Below, in pieces: positions 51,213-60,882 of a stretch of DNA of 64,000 nucleotides. Source of the DNA: Alkalimarinus sediminis (GTDB lineage Bacteria > Pseudomonadota > Gammaproteobacteria > Pseudomonadales > Oleiphilaceae); NCBI RefSeq assembly GCF_026427595.1, contig NZ_CP101527.1, positions 2,786,001 through 2,850,000 on the forward strand. The letters are read 5' to 3'. The notes under the pieces were generated by a model, which saw nothing but the letters and a program-made list of their open reading frames with translations, had not been told where the DNA came from and made no database searches. Made by a program: the position numbers and the translations under genes. Every line of letters starts with the position of its first letter. Position 1 is the first letter of the stretch.

Positions 51213-51641
51213 TTAGATATCCAGTTGTTGCGGCTGCTGAGCGGTATGTGGATGCTCTGAGCCTGCGTACACTTTCATTTTTTTGAACATCGCACGACCC
51301 AAAGGTCCTTTTGGCAACATTCCCTTAACAGATGTCTGAATAACTCGCTCAGGTGCTTTTTGAATCAGCTTTTCGAAAGAGATCGACTTAATACCACCCA
51401 TGTAACCAGTGTGGCTATAGTAGGTCTTATCTTTTTCTTTATTACCTGTTACGCGAATCTTCTCACAATTGATTACAACGATGTAGTCACCAGTATCAAC
51501 ATGTGGAGTATACTCTGGCTTATGCTTGCCCCTAAGGCGTCGGGCAATTTCAGTCGATAGACGACCTAGCGTCTTGCCAGCAGCATCAACTACGAACCAG
51601 TCGCGCTTTACGCTTTCTGGCTTTGCACTTAATGTTTTCAT
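51213..51641 (-). CDS. rplM: 50S ribosomal protein L13
   Basis: Early-assembling large-subunit protein. The 142 residues equal the E. coli length and contain [41 protein letters not shown], and [12 protein letters not shown]. It heads the rplM-rpsI unit. The 236-base upstream region carries a perfect -10 with a G+C-rich discriminator. Confidence 0.99.
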   Translation of the reverse strand: MKTLSAKPESVKRDWFVVDAAGKTLGRLSTEIARRLRGKHKPEYTPHVDTGDYIVVINCEKIRVTGNKEKDKTYYSHTGYMGGIKSISFEKLIQKAPERVIQTSVKGMLPKGPLGRAMFKKMKVYAGSEHPHTAQQPQQLDI

Positions 51642-51791
51642 TAAATCCCGCCTTTAAATATATAAAAGGTCTTCCTTCAACTTAAGCTTTCACCTAAGAA
51701 TAGGAATCAGTTCAAGATTGCTAAAAATGCTCAACCGGCAGGAAACGGGGCAGGATCCATTCAGCGAAGCGTTAAAAAATTCAGGGCGCAA

Positions 51792-51797
51792 ATTATA
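51792..51797 (-). promoter_or_regulatory. Probable -10 element of the rplM-rpsI promoter
   Basis: Perfect TATAAT (51797-51792 leftward) followed by TTGCGCCC, a G+C-rich discriminator of the kind found at ribosomal and other stringently controlled promoters. No good -35 is seen. The leader before rplM would be about 145 bases, long enough for a regulatory structure, but I see no specific one. Confidence 0.45.
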
Positions 51798-51877
51798 AAA
51801 CAAATAAAAGACAAAGTTCCAGCTTTATTTGAATCAAATACAATATATTTACAAAACAGCAGGATATTTTTAGCGCA

Positions 51878-52645
51878 CTAATCCGGTATACCAAATAGTT
51901 TTAACGCATTTCGCATCAATTGGTCATTAATTCGGGCCTTACTCTCCACCCTAAGAGAGCAAAAAGCTTTATGAATTAAAGGGATGCTCAGCGGTGTATT
52001 TCGAGCCCCCTGACTACCCTGCAGTGGCATATCCGGACTATCCGTCTCCAAAACAATCGAATCTAGGGGCAGCCTAGCAAACGTATGCTTGGTTTTCTTA
52101 GCTCGATCATAGGTGATTACCCCTCCTACACCAAGATAAACTCCTCTACGCCAAAACTCCATGGCTTGCTCATAACTACCAGAATACCCATGAAGCACCC
52201 CACCATGTAATAGCGGTTTACGATTTAGCACCTGCAAGATAAGGTTATGGGCTTTTCTTGAATGCATGACCACGGGCAAGCCAAAACGATTCGCGAGATC
52301 AATCTGTTTTTCGAAGATGAATAACTGACGCTCGAGCCCTCCTACCGTCAAATCTAAACCTGTCTCTCCCACTGCAACAATATTATTCTCTGAGCCCAAT
52401 AGGCGCTCTAATACTACAAAATCTTCATCTTTATGCTGCCCAAGAAAACAAGGGTGCAACCCGACGCACGAATAGACACCACTGTATTGTGCAGATATTT
52501 TTAGTAACTGGCCCCAGCCAGCTCGGTCAACACCTGGTAATACTAAAACCTTAACCCCTAGCGCGTGAGCATCAGCAATCACATCATGCCGGTCGCCATC
52601 AAACTGTTTAAAATCCAGATGACAGTGGCAATCAGCATAGAGCAT
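51878..52645 (-). CDS. TatD family metal-dependent hydrolase (putative nuclease)
   Basis: A 255-residue TIM-barrel hydrolase. Metal-ligand motifs of the TatD family are visible: DCHCHLDF (5-12), VAVGETGLDL with the Glu, VVMHSRKAH with a His, HGYSG with a His, and LETDSPDMPL with the final Asp. Family members have 3'-5' DNase activity, some also acting on D-aminoacyl-tRNA; which applies here is open. It lies 11 bases downstream of prfC on the same strand. Confidence 0.9.
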   Translation of the reverse strand: MLYADCHCHLDFKQFDGDRHDVIADAHALGVKVLVLPGVDRAGWGQLLKISAQYSGVYSCVGLHPCFLGQHKDEDFVVLERLLGSENNIVAVGETGLDLTVGGLERQLFIFEKQIDLANRFGLPVVMHSRKAHNLILQVLNRKPLLHGGVLHGYSGSYEQAMEFWRRGVYLGVGGVITYDRAKKTKHTFARLPLDSIVLETDSPDMPLQGSQGARNTPLSIPLIHKAFCSLRVESKARINDQLMRNALKLFGIPD

Positions 52646-52656
52646 CAGATTACCAC

Positions 52657-54237
52657 CTAATGCTCACGAGTTTTGTGAAATTCAATTTCAGGGTATCTCT
52701 CTTGCGCTAATTGCAGATTAACCATTGTAGGGGCAATATAAGTAAGGTTATCACCACCGTCTAGCGCCAAGTTATCAAATGCTTTTTTACGGAAGTGCTC
52801 CAATTTAAGCTCATCATCACAGGTTGTCCAGCGTGCTGTCGCGACGCTAATAGGCTCATACATCGCATCGACCTTATATTCAGCTTTGAGCCTATGCACC
52901 ACTACGTCAAACTGCAACACACCGACCGCACCTACGATAAGATCGTTATTCTTTAGAGGTCGGAATACCTGAACAGCCCCTTCCTCCGATAGCTGAATTA
53001 AGCCTTTGTTTAACTGTTTGGCTTTTAGTGGATCTTTCAAACGGATTCGTCTAAACAGCTCTGGGGCGAAGTTTGGAATCCCGGTAAAACGCATATCTTT
53101 ACCAGCAGCAAATGTATCACCTATCTGAATCGTACCGTGATTATGTAGACCAATGATATCTCCTGCATAAGCCTCTTCTACTCGGGTGCGATCTCCAGCC
53201 AAGAACGTTAATGCATCAGACACCCTTACATCTTTACCAAGTCTAACATGACGCATTTTCATACCCTGCTCATAACGACCTGAACACACCCGAAGGAATG
53301 CGACTCGGTCGCGGTGTTGTGGATCCATGTTCGCCTGTATTTTAAACACAAAGCCTGAAAACTCTTCACCTCTTGAGTCTACAACACCTTTGTCAGACTC
53401 TCTCGATAGAGGCGCTGGTGCCCAATCGGTCAGGCCATCGAGCATATGATCCACACCAAAGTTACCAAGCGCTGTCCCAAAAAATACCGGTGTTAACTGA
53501 CCAGCAAGAAATTCTTCAAGATCAAACTCGTGAGATGCCCCCTTCACTAACTCAATTTCATCTCTTAAGTCTGCGGCATAAGGCCCTAAAACTTCATCTA
53601 GTTCTGGGTTGTCTAAGCCCTTGATAATTTGCTCATCCTGTATCATATGCCCCTGACCCGACTGATAGAGGATAACTTCATCACGAAGAAGATGATAAAC
53701 ACCTTTAAACTGCTTCCCCATGCCTATCGGCCAGGTAACCGGCGCGCAAGCGATCTTTAATACATCCTCAACCTCATCCATCAATTCAATAGGATCTCGT
53801 ATATCTCGATCCATCTTATTCATAAAGGTCAGAATAGGAGTATCTCTCATGCGAGTGACATCCATCAATTTGATAGTACGAGCCTCAACACCTTTTGCAC
53901 AGTCAATCACCATTAGGCAGGAATCTACCGCGGTCAGTGTACGATAAGTATCTTCAGAGAAGTCCTCATGCCCAGGTGTATCCAACAGGTTAACCAGGTG
54001 GTCTTTATAGGGAAACTGCATAACAGAGGTTGTTACGGATATCCCCCTCTCTTTTTCCATCTCCATCCAGTCAGACTTTGCGTGCTGCCCTGACTTTTTA
54101 CCTTTTACCGTACCTGCCGTTTGAAGCGCTTGCCCAAATAACAATACCTTCTCAGTGATAGTTGTTTTACCCGCATCAGGGTGGGAAATGATTGCAAAAG
54201 TTCTACGTTTATTAATTTCTTTTTCAAAGCGGGACAT
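52657..54237 (-). CDS. prfC: Peptide chain release factor 3
   Basis: GTPase that recycles RF1 and RF2 after peptide release. The 526 residues begin with the G1 motif [15 protein letters not shown] (18-32), then [14 protein letters not shown] (G3) and FMNKMDRD (G4), followed by domains II and III. Length is typical (about 527-530). Starts at ATG 54237. Divergent from the roxS gene; the TatD gene follows. Confidence 0.97.
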   Translation of the reverse strand: MSRFEKEINKRRTFAIISHPDAGKTTITEKVLLFGQALQTAGTVKGKKSGQHAKSDWMEMEKERGISVTTSVMQFPYKDHLVNLLDTPGHEDFSEDTYRTLTAVDSCLMVIDCAKGVEARTIKLMDVTRMRDTPILTFMNKMDRDIRDPIELMDEVEDVLKIACAPVTWPIGMGKQFKGVYHLLRDEVILYQSGQGHMIQDEQIIKGLDNPELDEVLGPYAADLRDEIELVKGASHEFDLEEFLAGQLTPVFFGTALGNFGVDHMLDGLTDWAPAPLSRESDKGVVDSRGEEFSGFVFKIQANMDPQHRDRVAFLRVCSGRYEQGMKMRHVRLGKDVRVSDALTFLAGDRTRVEEAYAGDIIGLHNHGTIQIGDTFAAGKDMRFTGIPNFAPELFRRIRLKDPLKAKQLNKGLIQLSEEGAVQVFRPLKNNDLIVGAVGVLQFDVVVHRLKAEYKVDAMYEPISVATARWTTCDDELKLEHFRKKAFDNLALDGGDNLTYIAPTMVNLQLAQERYPEIEFHKTREH

Positions 54238-54428
54238 GGAGGCTCTCTTGAAGATCGCTTAAAAGTGGTCAGTTTTAAATTATGGGGCGAATTATAACCA
54301 GTTTAAAGACATTAAGACATCTCGTTGAACAACCGTCGACATTTGATCCCCCTTTGGGCAAGGTTGGGCCCAACAGCATTGAGTGGAGAGTGCGACGAGA
54401 TGCCGCACTATTTGGATAAATTACACTG

Positions 54429-54434
54429 TATAAT
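54429..54434 (+). promoter_or_regulatory. Possible -10 element upstream of roxS
   Basis: Perfect TATAAT, 35 bases before the TTG chosen as roxS start and inside the extended reading frame. If used, translation must start downstream of it. No clear -35 is visible. Confidence 0.35.
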
Positions 54435-54468
54435 CACCTTTCCTACCACCTTAAACGAGAGAGACACC

Positions 54469-55827
54469 TTGGCTGCACCAATTCATCCCCTTGATAAAAA
54501 CCTGCTTCTCGTCAACACTGTACGCTGTTTTATACTGTTCGCAGTGTTAGCACTGGTGTCTGCTGGTTACTTTTTCAACGCCACAAGTATCAGTATTTTC
54601 ACTACGCTTTTAACTTTATCGTTTTATACCGGTCTTACAGTCTATACGTTTAGGCGGCTCAGCAAGCAAACGTCAATTTCTGAGCGCGAGTTCTTTTATC
54701 ATTTGGGTGCAGATATCACCGTACTAACAATACTGTTTATCTTCTCAGGAGGCTCAGCCAACCCATTCGTCTCGCTCTATTTATTCCCTATCATCGTTAG
54801 CGCTTCACTATTATCTTCAACCTATACTCGTACACTACTCCTACTAGGTATTACATGTTATAGCGCCCTATTTGTAATCGACATGTTATGGCCTGGGGAC
54901 AACTCAGTTCACGATTCACATGGCGCTACCAGCATGACAGGACACAGCAACATGACTGATCACAGCAGCCACAATACCAACCAAAAGACATCAGAGGACT
55001 CCATGTTCTCATTACACCTTTACGGAATGTGGTTTACATTTGCCTTTAGCGCCCTTTTAATATCGACCTTTGTAGTGAGGATGAAGAAACAACTTGCCAA
55101 ACAACAACAAAAAATTAACGCACAGCGAGAATCAGCCCTTCGTGATGAGCAGGTTATCGCAATTGCAACCCAAGCTGCCAACGTTGCGCATCACATTGGC
55201 ACGCCACTTTCGACGATTTCAGTCATCGCCAACGACCTCAAACAAGAGCCTCAGTTAACAGCCTATATCGATGACCTTGATATACTTTCAAGCCAAGTTG
55301 ACCTTTGTAGAAACGAGCTTCAACAACTTAGGATAGATACTGACAAAAACCACCAACAGCTCACCAGCCATATTCAAGTTCGACAGCACCTACAAGACAT
55401 TACAGACGAACTAACTCTACTTCATCCGCAAACAAACATTAAATTAGACCTATCCAAGTGCCCACAAGACTTAGGCATTCGAGCAGACCAGGGACTTAAA
55501 CTAGCTATTCTGAGCCTACTTAACAACGCCTGCGAAGCAAGCCCGAATCAAATTGATATTAGTGTGGGACAACAGAATGAGCAGCTTTCGATTCAAATTC
55601 GTGATTATGGTACCGGCATACCCCAGACGTTAGAAGGGGTTCCTCAGCAACCTACCCAGTCAACCAAGTCAACCGGCTTAGGGCTAGGACTATTTCTATC
55701 TCATGCGACAGTTGAAAGACAAGGAGGAGCAGTAAGACTGATTAACATCTCTGACAACCCAGAGGACTCTTCCGCAAAAACCAAAGGTACATTAACCGAA
55801 ATAACACTCCCTTTGGACAGGAGCTAA
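54469..55827 (+). CDS. Redox-sensing sensor kinase of the RegB/PrrB/RoxS family
   Basis: Membrane histidine kinase; relatives sense respiratory redox state through quinone and a cysteine and control respiratory oxidases. With this start (453 residues) it has six likely membrane segments, the family quinone-site motif GGSANPF (94-100), a His/Met-rich loop (about 144-178), then a dimerisation domain and an ATPase domain with NNACEA, DYGTGIP and GLGLGLFLSH. The H-box reads AHHIGTPL with His241 as probable phospho-acceptor; the residue after it is His, not the usual Glu. The frame is open from 54325, but a TTG at 54469 preceded by GAGAGAGA gives the normal length, so it was chosen with moderate certainty. 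Confidence 0.85.
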   Translation: MAAPIHPLDKNLLLVNTVRCFILFAVLALVSAGYFFNATSISIFTTLLTLSFYTGLTVYTFRRLSKQTSISEREFFYHLGADITVLTILFIFSGGSANPFVSLYLFPIIVSASLLSSTYTRTLLLLGITCYSALFVIDMLWPGDNSVHDSHGATSMTGHSNMTDHSSHNTNQKTSEDSMFSLHLYGMWFTFAFSALLISTFVVRMKKQLAKQQQKINAQRESALRDEQVIAIATQAANVAHHIGTPLSTISVIANDLKQEPQLTAYIDDLDILSSQVDLCRNELQQLRIDTDKNHQQLTSHIQVRQHLQDITDELTLLHPQTNIKLDLSKCPQDLGIRADQGLKLAILSLLNNACEASPNQIDISVGQQNEQLSIQIRDYGTGIPQTLEGVPQQPTQSTKSTGLGLGLFLSHATVERQGGAVRLINISDNPEDSSAKTKGTLTEITLPLDRS

Positions 55828-55828
55828 T

Positions 55829-56359
55829 ATGAACAAAACAATCCTCATAATTGACGATGACGATATTTTCGCCCAAACACTCAAACGCTCATTTATTCGT
55901 CGAGGCTATGAAGCGTGGACAGCCAATAATATTAGTGAAGCAGCTGAGTTTTTTAAACAAAAACCAGACTTTGCAGTTATTGACCTCAAGATTGACGATG
56001 AAAGCGGTCTCAACGCATTAAGCCTGCTCATTCAACGGTCGCCCGATACCAAAGCCCTTATTTTGACTGGGTACTCATCTATTTCAACCGCAGTTAAAGC
56101 GATCAAACTAGGCGCCCAAAACTATTTGTGCAAACCTGCTAATACAGATGAAATATTAAAAGTCCTAACTGATGCCGAGACCACACAAGAGAGCGTGACA
56201 ATAGAAGAGAAGCCCATCTCAGTAGATAGACTCGAATGGGAACATATACAACGAGTACTTAATGAGCACGAAGGAAACATCTCGGCAACGGCTCGAGCTC
56301 TCAACATGCACCGTAGAACACTTCAGAGAAAACTACAAAAAAGGCCTGTCAACCGATAG
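55829..56359 (+). CDS. Response regulator of the RegA/PrrA/RoxR family
   Basis: Partner of the upstream kinase. The 176 residues have a receiver domain with acidic pocket (DDDD around 9-12), phospho-acceptor Asp52 in VIDLKIDD, and the conserved Lys in LCKPAN; then a short linker and a Fis-type helix-turn-helix with the hallmark RegA sequence ARALNMHRRTLQRKL (about 154-168). It lacks a sigma-54-interacting ATPase domain. It starts one base after the kinase stop, with AGGAG five bases upstream of its ATG. The C-terminal end overlaps convergent rimI by 11 bases. Confidence 0.92.
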   Translation: MNKTILIIDDDDIFAQTLKRSFIRRGYEAWTANNISEAAEFFKQKPDFAVIDLKIDDESGLNALSLLIQRSPDTKALILTGYSSISTAVKAIKLGAQNYLCKPANTDEILKVLTDAETTQESVTIEEKPISVDRLEWEHIQRVLNEHEGNISATARALNMHRRTLQRKLQKRPVNR

Positions 56360-56789
56360 GCCGCGACATCACCAAAGCATTCTCGCGCTCACTCCCCAAA
56401 GGGTAGTAGTTTTTCCGAACACCTATCTGCTCAAACCGTTCTGACTGATAAAGAGCTAGCGCAGGAGAGTTTGATTCACGCACCTCAAGAAACATGATAC
56501 CCGCGCCAAGCAGTTCAGACCTTGTTAATAGGTGATGAAGAATATATCGCCCTAACCCTTGTCTCTGACTATGATTTGCTACACATATATTTAATAAATG
56601 CGCTTCTCCAACCGCAACAGAGATAACGCCATGCCCTAGCAACTTATCATTAGACTCTAGTAACCACACCTCATCATTTCCTTCGAGAGAATCTCGAAAG
56701 TTACCCTCTGTCCAGGGGTGAGAGTATGCACTCCTCTCAACAGTTAAAACCGAGCCCAAGTCTGAGACAAGCATTTTACGAAACTTCAT
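56349..56789 (-). CDS. rimI: Ribosomal protein S18 alanine N-acetyltransferase
   Basis: GNAT-family enzyme acetylating the N-terminus of ribosomal protein S18. The 146 residues have VERSAYSHPWTEGNFRDSL near the start, LLNICVANHSQRQGLGRYILHHLL with the acetyl-CoA loop QRQGLG, and ALALYQSERFEQIGVRKNYYP, typical of RimI. Its ATG overlaps the stop of the upstream holD-like gene (ATGA), and its stop overlaps the convergent response-regulator gene. The holD-rimI pairing is also found in E. coli. Confidence 0.93.
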   Translation of the reverse strand: MKFRKMLVSDLGSVLTVERSAYSHPWTEGNFRDSLEGNDEVWLLESNDKLLGHGVISVAVGEAHLLNICVANHSQRQGLGRYILHHLLTRSELLGAGIMFLEVRESNSPALALYQSERFEQIGVRKNYYPLGSERENALVMSRPIG

Positions 56790-57703
56790 TTTACTAAGTA
56801 GGGACTTAAGTGCTGCCAGACTACTCGTTTATTAAGCGGTTCACGAAGCAGGTCATTTAGAGGCAGTGTAGTAATAACTTTAATATCTCGATCATCAGAA
56901 ATATCGAGCATAGAAACATCTCCGCCACCCAATGTAGAAGGTGCCTGAAGCAACAACGCCGCTACTTTTTCACCCATCAAGAACCCAGTCAGACCATCAG
57001 AGCTCAACCGCTCCCCTAACCACTCTTTTAACAGTGATAACATCGACACAGCATCATTCCCAGGTAATTGTTTGTTACCAAAAAACGGCCATCTAAAGCA
57101 CAGAACCTGGGTCGACTCTACAGACTCCCCCATAGCTGAGGCGATATTTAACAACAGCTGTCGCTTTAGTTGTTCAGGGTATTCAGAATCACTATCCGAT
57201 ATAAACCAGTTTTTCCTTCCAACCCATAACATCAGCTCTATAGCCTCTAGGTTGGCTAGCGGCGTAGCAACCCTGCTATCTAACTCGACAGCACCCGGTA
57301 AAGGCTCTGTTTCATTTAGGTTCGACTTAGCCGCCAAGATACTAGCATCACTTTTATCTGCCACCCCTAAGCTCATTGTCTCAGCTTTCAGGCCTGAACC
57401 TATCACTGACGATGCGGACCTTGTGCTATCTGAGACTAAATCAGGTGAGGCAGTATCAATAACGACTGCATCTTGTTTTGGTGAAAGTGAATTAAGTATA
57501 TCTGCAGCAGACTTAGGCGTTACAGCTCCTGCGTCTTTGTCGGCTAAGTTATTCTGAACGTGAGCATTAGACTCATCCGCACCGTCTAAATTAGCACCAA
57601 ATAAAAACTCAGGTGATTCGGCAGCACCAGGAAGCTCGCAACGGGAGTACCATAAGGTTACCCCCATCTGCTTCAGATAGTGCTGCCTAGTCTGCTCAGA
57701 CAT
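56786..57703 (-). CDS. Probable cryptic DNA polymerase III psi subunit (HolD-like) with a long acidic insertion
   Basis: A 305-residue protein of uncertain family. Its N-terminus ([21 protein letters not shown], about 6-26, abbreviated here as [10 protein letters not shown] and CELPG) resembles the start of HolD, which binds the clamp loader, and its end ([14 protein letters not shown]) resembles the HolD end. Between them lies an approximately 115-residue Ala/Asp/Ser-rich, probably disordered segment (30-150) and a region with [11 protein letters not shown] and [18 protein letters not shown]. HolD of E. coli is about 137 residues. Pseudomonads are known to carry a much longer, divergent psi. 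The position directly upstream of rimI, overlapping by four bases, supports this. It overlaps the leuA end by eight bases. Confidence 0.6.
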   Translation of the reverse strand: MSEQTRQHYLKQMGVTLWYSRCELPGAAESPEFLFGANLDGADESNAHVQNNLADKDAGAVTPKSAADILNSLSPKQDAVVIDTASPDLVSDSTRSASSVIGSGLKAETMSLGVADKSDASILAAKSNLNETEPLPGAVELDSRVATPLANLEAIELMLWVGRKNWFISDSDSEYPEQLKRQLLLNIASAMGESVESTQVLCFRWPFFGNKQLPGNDAVSMLSLLKEWLGERLSSDGLTGFLMGEKVAALLLQAPSTLGGGDVSMLDISDDRDIKVITTLPLNDLLREPLNKRVVWQHLSPYLVK

Positions 57704-59243
57704 CGCTTTGAGGATGCTGTTTGTCGGGTGTAGCAGAAATTAAGTTTAATGCATTCATATAGGCTTTCGCAGATGCAATTACGATATCGGTGTCAGCCCC
57801 AATTCCGTTAACAATACGACCACCCAATTCTAGTCTAACGGTTACCTCTCCTTGTGAGTCTGTACCGCTGGTAATTGCATTAACAGAATAGAGCTGTAAG
57901 TTAGCACCCGAATTCGCAATGCTCTCTATCGCTTTATAGGTCGCATCGACTGGACCGCCGCCTTCGGCTACAGCTGTCACTTCTTCACCATTAACCATTA
58001 ACGTGATGGTAGATTGCGGCGTTACCCCTGTTTCAGAACAAACTGATAAACAAACTAGCTTAAACTGCTCTTCAACATCTGGAACCTTTGTATCGCTTAC
58101 AAGTGCTTGAAGATCTTCGTCAAAGATCTCATGCTTCTTATCAGCTAGGTCTTTAAATCTTGAAAATGCTGCATTTAGCTCTGTTTCTGTTTCAAGCTGA
58201 ATACCTAACTCTTCAAGACGACTCTTAAACGCATTTCTACCAGAGTGCTTGCCTAGTATTAGGCTGTTGGTGTGCCAACCCACATCTTGTGCAGCCATAA
58301 TCTCATAGGTTTCACGGTTTTTGAGAATACCATCTTGATGAATACCCGACTCGTGAGCAAATGCATTAGCGCCGACAATCGCTTTGTTGGGCTGAACCGG
58401 GAACCCTGTAATCGTTGAAACCAGTCTCGATGTAGGTACAATCTGAGTCGCATCCAAGGAGGTTTCGACTGCAAACAGGTCTTTACGGGTTCTAACCGCC
58501 ATCACCACTTCTTCGAGTGATGCATTTCCTGCTCGTTCTCCAAGTCCGTTGATGGTGCACTCTACTTGTCTTGCGCCATTCATCACCGCAGCCAAAGAGT
58601 TTGACACTGCCAACCCTAAGTCGTTATGGCAGTGAACCGAAAATATCGCTTTATCTGAGTTCGGAATACGCTCAATCAACGTTTTGATTGTCTCGCCAAA
58701 CTCACTGGGAATAGCATACCCTACTGTATCAGGGATATTGATAGTAGTTGCCCCGGCGTCAATAGCTGACTCTATAATGCGACATAGAAAATCAATTTCA
58801 GAGCGACCTGCATCTTCGCACGAAAATTCAACATCTGAGGTATGGCTTCGAGCACGCTTAACAGCCCTTACAGCCTGCTCTACTACCTGATCAGGTTCCA
58901 TCTGAAGTTTGTACTTCATATGGATAGGCGAAGTTGCTATGAAAGTGTGTATTCTTGAAGAGTTGGCATTTTTTAATGCTTCCGCGGCTCGATCTATATC
59001 TTTATCTAATGCTCTTGAAAGACTGCAGATAGTGGAGTCTTTGACTGCTTCTGCTATTGATTTTACTGCATCAAAATCCCCTGGGCTCGCAATTGCAAAC
59101 CCTGCCTCAATTACGTCAACCTTCATTTTTTCCAATGATTTGGCAATACGCAATTTTTCCGCCTTAGTCATTGATGCACCTGGGCTCTGTTCCCCATCAC
59201 GCAGTGTAGTATCAAAAATGACTAATCGATCTTTACCTGACAT
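57696..59243 (-). CDS. leuA: 2-isopropylmalate synthase
   Basis: First committed enzyme of leucine synthesis, joining acetyl-CoA and 2-oxoisovalerate. With this start it has 515 residues: a catalytic barrel beginning [16 protein letters not shown], with [19 protein letters not shown] and [14 protein letters not shown], and a C-terminal LeuA regulatory domain (about 385-510), so leucine feedback is expected. The longest frame starts three codons earlier at GTG overlapping the ribosome-binding site; ATG at 59243 has AGGAG eight bases upstream. No leucine attenuator is seen. It heads leuA-(holD-like)-rimI. Confidence 0.97.
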   Translation of the reverse strand: MSGKDRLVIFDTTLRDGEQSPGASMTKAEKLRIAKSLEKMKVDVIEAGFAIASPGDFDAVKSIAEAVKDSTICSLSRALDKDIDRAAEALKNANSSRIHTFIATSPIHMKYKLQMEPDQVVEQAVRAVKRARSHTSDVEFSCEDAGRSEIDFLCRIIESAIDAGATTINIPDTVGYAIPSEFGETIKTLIERIPNSDKAIFSVHCHNDLGLAVSNSLAAVMNGARQVECTINGLGERAGNASLEEVVMAVRTRKDLFAVETSLDATQIVPTSRLVSTITGFPVQPNKAIVGANAFAHESGIHQDGILKNRETYEIMAAQDVGWHTNSLILGKHSGRNAFKSRLEELGIQLETETELNAAFSRFKDLADKKHEIFDEDLQALVSDTKVPDVEEQFKLVCLSVCSETGVTPQSTITLMVNGEEVTAVAEGGGPVDATYKAIESIANSGANLQLYSVNAITSGTDSQGEVTVRLELGGRIVNGIGADTDIVIASAKAYMNALNLISATPDKQHPQSDV

Positions 59244-59358
59244 AACCTTCACTCCTAATCGCGTTATGCGCTAAACCAAACATTATTGTATTCTCTAATT
59301 GATCAATAAACGAGGCTTATCCTTATAAATTAGCTCGTTAGATAGACTACAAAGCTCT

Positions 59359-60372
59359 TTAACCCTTAGTTAACTCTCGATAGTCTCCAGGAGTACTCTC
59401 TGTCCATCGCTTAAAGGCCCTATAAAAAGCACTAGGATCTGAAAAACCAAGCATAGTAGCGACATCCGTCAATGGAATACTAGTATCGGAGACATAGTCC
59501 AACGCGAGTTTTTTTCTCAACTGATTATAAAGCCCTTGAAAAGTTTGCCCTTCTTCAGAAAGTTTACGTTGAAGCGTTTTCTCACTCACTCCAAGCTTAT
59601 TGGCAACAAACGCCCTTCCGGCCTCTTGGTCTGAGATATGGTTTTGTAAAATTAGCGTAACCTGATCAGACATGCGACTAGTACTTTTTAACTCTCTTAG
59701 CCGTTGCTTAGCATGCTGCTCGTGCACCTCACGCAGCTCTTCGTCAGCCTCTAAGAGTGGGTGATCTAACATTTCGTGCGAAATTAAAATACCATCAAAG
59801 TCAGAACTAAAGCTTGGCTTTACTGCAAAGACTCTTAAGTATTCACTCCAATCAACAGGAGCCTCTCGCTTTAGAGAAACCTCTATAGGAGAGAACAACT
59901 CACCGGAAACCCAACGAGAGAACGCCAAAACAGCCGCCAAAACAGCATCTATCTGATGATAAAAAAATGGAAGCACTCCGGGTCGAGGGTGATATATAAT
60001 CCAAACACCCTTAGCGACCGGTACACGCTGGAAAACACCTCCATCGCTGATTAGCCTCTGATATTCATGCAACTTATCAAACGCTTCACTTAGGTTCGCA
60101 GAGTTCATCAATGTATACCCTACGATATGAAAAGTAGATGGCCGTACTTTCTCCCCCATATGCAGACCGAAGAAAGGGTCTGCAGTTTCATCAATACAAG
60201 CCCCCCACAATCTTACAGTTTGGTCCATTGTTAATCGATGAACCTTATCCAAGACATCGGAGTTCAAACCGCTTTTTTTAAGAATTAATGCCCGATCACA
60301 GCCTTGCTGCTCTGCAAACAACAATAGGCTTTTGACCCAATTTAATGAAACCGTTATTTCTTTATTTTGCAT
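59359..60372 (-). CDS. AraC family transcriptional regulator with OruR/ArgR-type N-terminal domain
   Basis: A 337-residue protein (start ATG 60372; a GTG eight codons earlier is possible). Residues about 15-195 match the Arabinose_bd-type N-terminal domain of OruR-like regulators (SFRG-type features DPFFGLHMGEKVRPSTFHIVGY, abbreviated as FFGLHMGEKV and FHIVGYT), and about 235-335 form a tandem helix-turn-helix AraC domain (KLGVSEKTLQRKLSEEGQTFQ start KLGVSEKTLQRKL; IPLTDVATMLGFSDPSAFYRAFKRW end). The inducer is unknown. It is upstream of leuA on the same strand; no terminator is seen between. Targets cannot be assigned. Confidence 0.88.
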   Translation of the reverse strand: MQNKEITVSLNWVKSLLLFAEQQGCDRALILKKSGLNSDVLDKVHRLTMDQTVRLWGACIDETADPFFGLHMGEKVRPSTFHIVGYTLMNSANLSEAFDKLHEYQRLISDGGVFQRVPVAKGVWIIYHPRPGVLPFFYHQIDAVLAAVLAFSRWVSGELFSPIEVSLKREAPVDWSEYLRVFAVKPSFSSDFDGILISHEMLDHPLLEADEELREVHEQHAKQRLRELKSTSRMSDQVTLILQNHISDQEAGRAFVANKLGVSEKTLQRKLSEEGQTFQGLYNQLRKKLALDYVSDTSIPLTDVATMLGFSDPSAFYRAFKRWTESTPGDYRELTKG

Positions 60373-60819
60373 CGTTAATAAAACCTTAACAAGCACATAC
60401 AGACCACTTTAACTAGCGGTTTATAGTTTTTAGTAGAATGATTATCTCTACAAAGCAACTCTCTGCCAAGCCAATCTCTTTTTATTGTGAATAGGTGACT
60501 ACAGTCATGATTGATTAAGACTAGAAGAAGAACTGACTACCGATTTAATTGCGGAGAGGTAAAAAGCAGGCCTAGTAAAAAACGGTAGGGTTCAAAGTTT
60601 AAGATTAAGTTTAAGTTTTTGAAGGCTCTATCCGGATAGGTAGCATTATTGCAAGGAACCACGACGGTCATCAAAGCCGTGGTAGAAATTTGAAGCTAGA
60701 CATTACCAGGGTAACTGTTTCGTGCCAACGTGGCGCCCCGACAGGCTGTTTCTTATGGCTAATAAGCATTGCTAGGAGCCGCTCTTAGCCGCGAAGCATG
60801 GCTGCGTCGTACTTTCTTC

Positions 60820-60882
60820 CAGACAATAAAAAACCCCGACAGGATAACCTATCGGGGTTTCGTATTTAGATGCCTGACGATG
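60820..60882. repeat. 63-bp direct repeat of the 5S 3' end plus rRNA terminator (copy 1)
   Basis: This segment matches 61019-61081 with two mismatches in 63 bases, offset 199 bases. The copy includes the terminator hairpin, the short spacer and the last 12 bases of 5S rRNA. One mismatch (60840, C for T) breaks one base pair of the terminator stem. Confidence 0.85.
60828..60860 (-). terminator. Second rRNA-type terminator, slightly decayed copy
   Basis: CCCCGACAGG against CCTATCGGGG with a four-base loop and an A-run on the left. One C-A mismatch weakens the stem relative to the intact copy at 61027-61059. It lies downstream of the 5S gene in the direction of transcription and may act as a backup. 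Confidence 0.6.
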
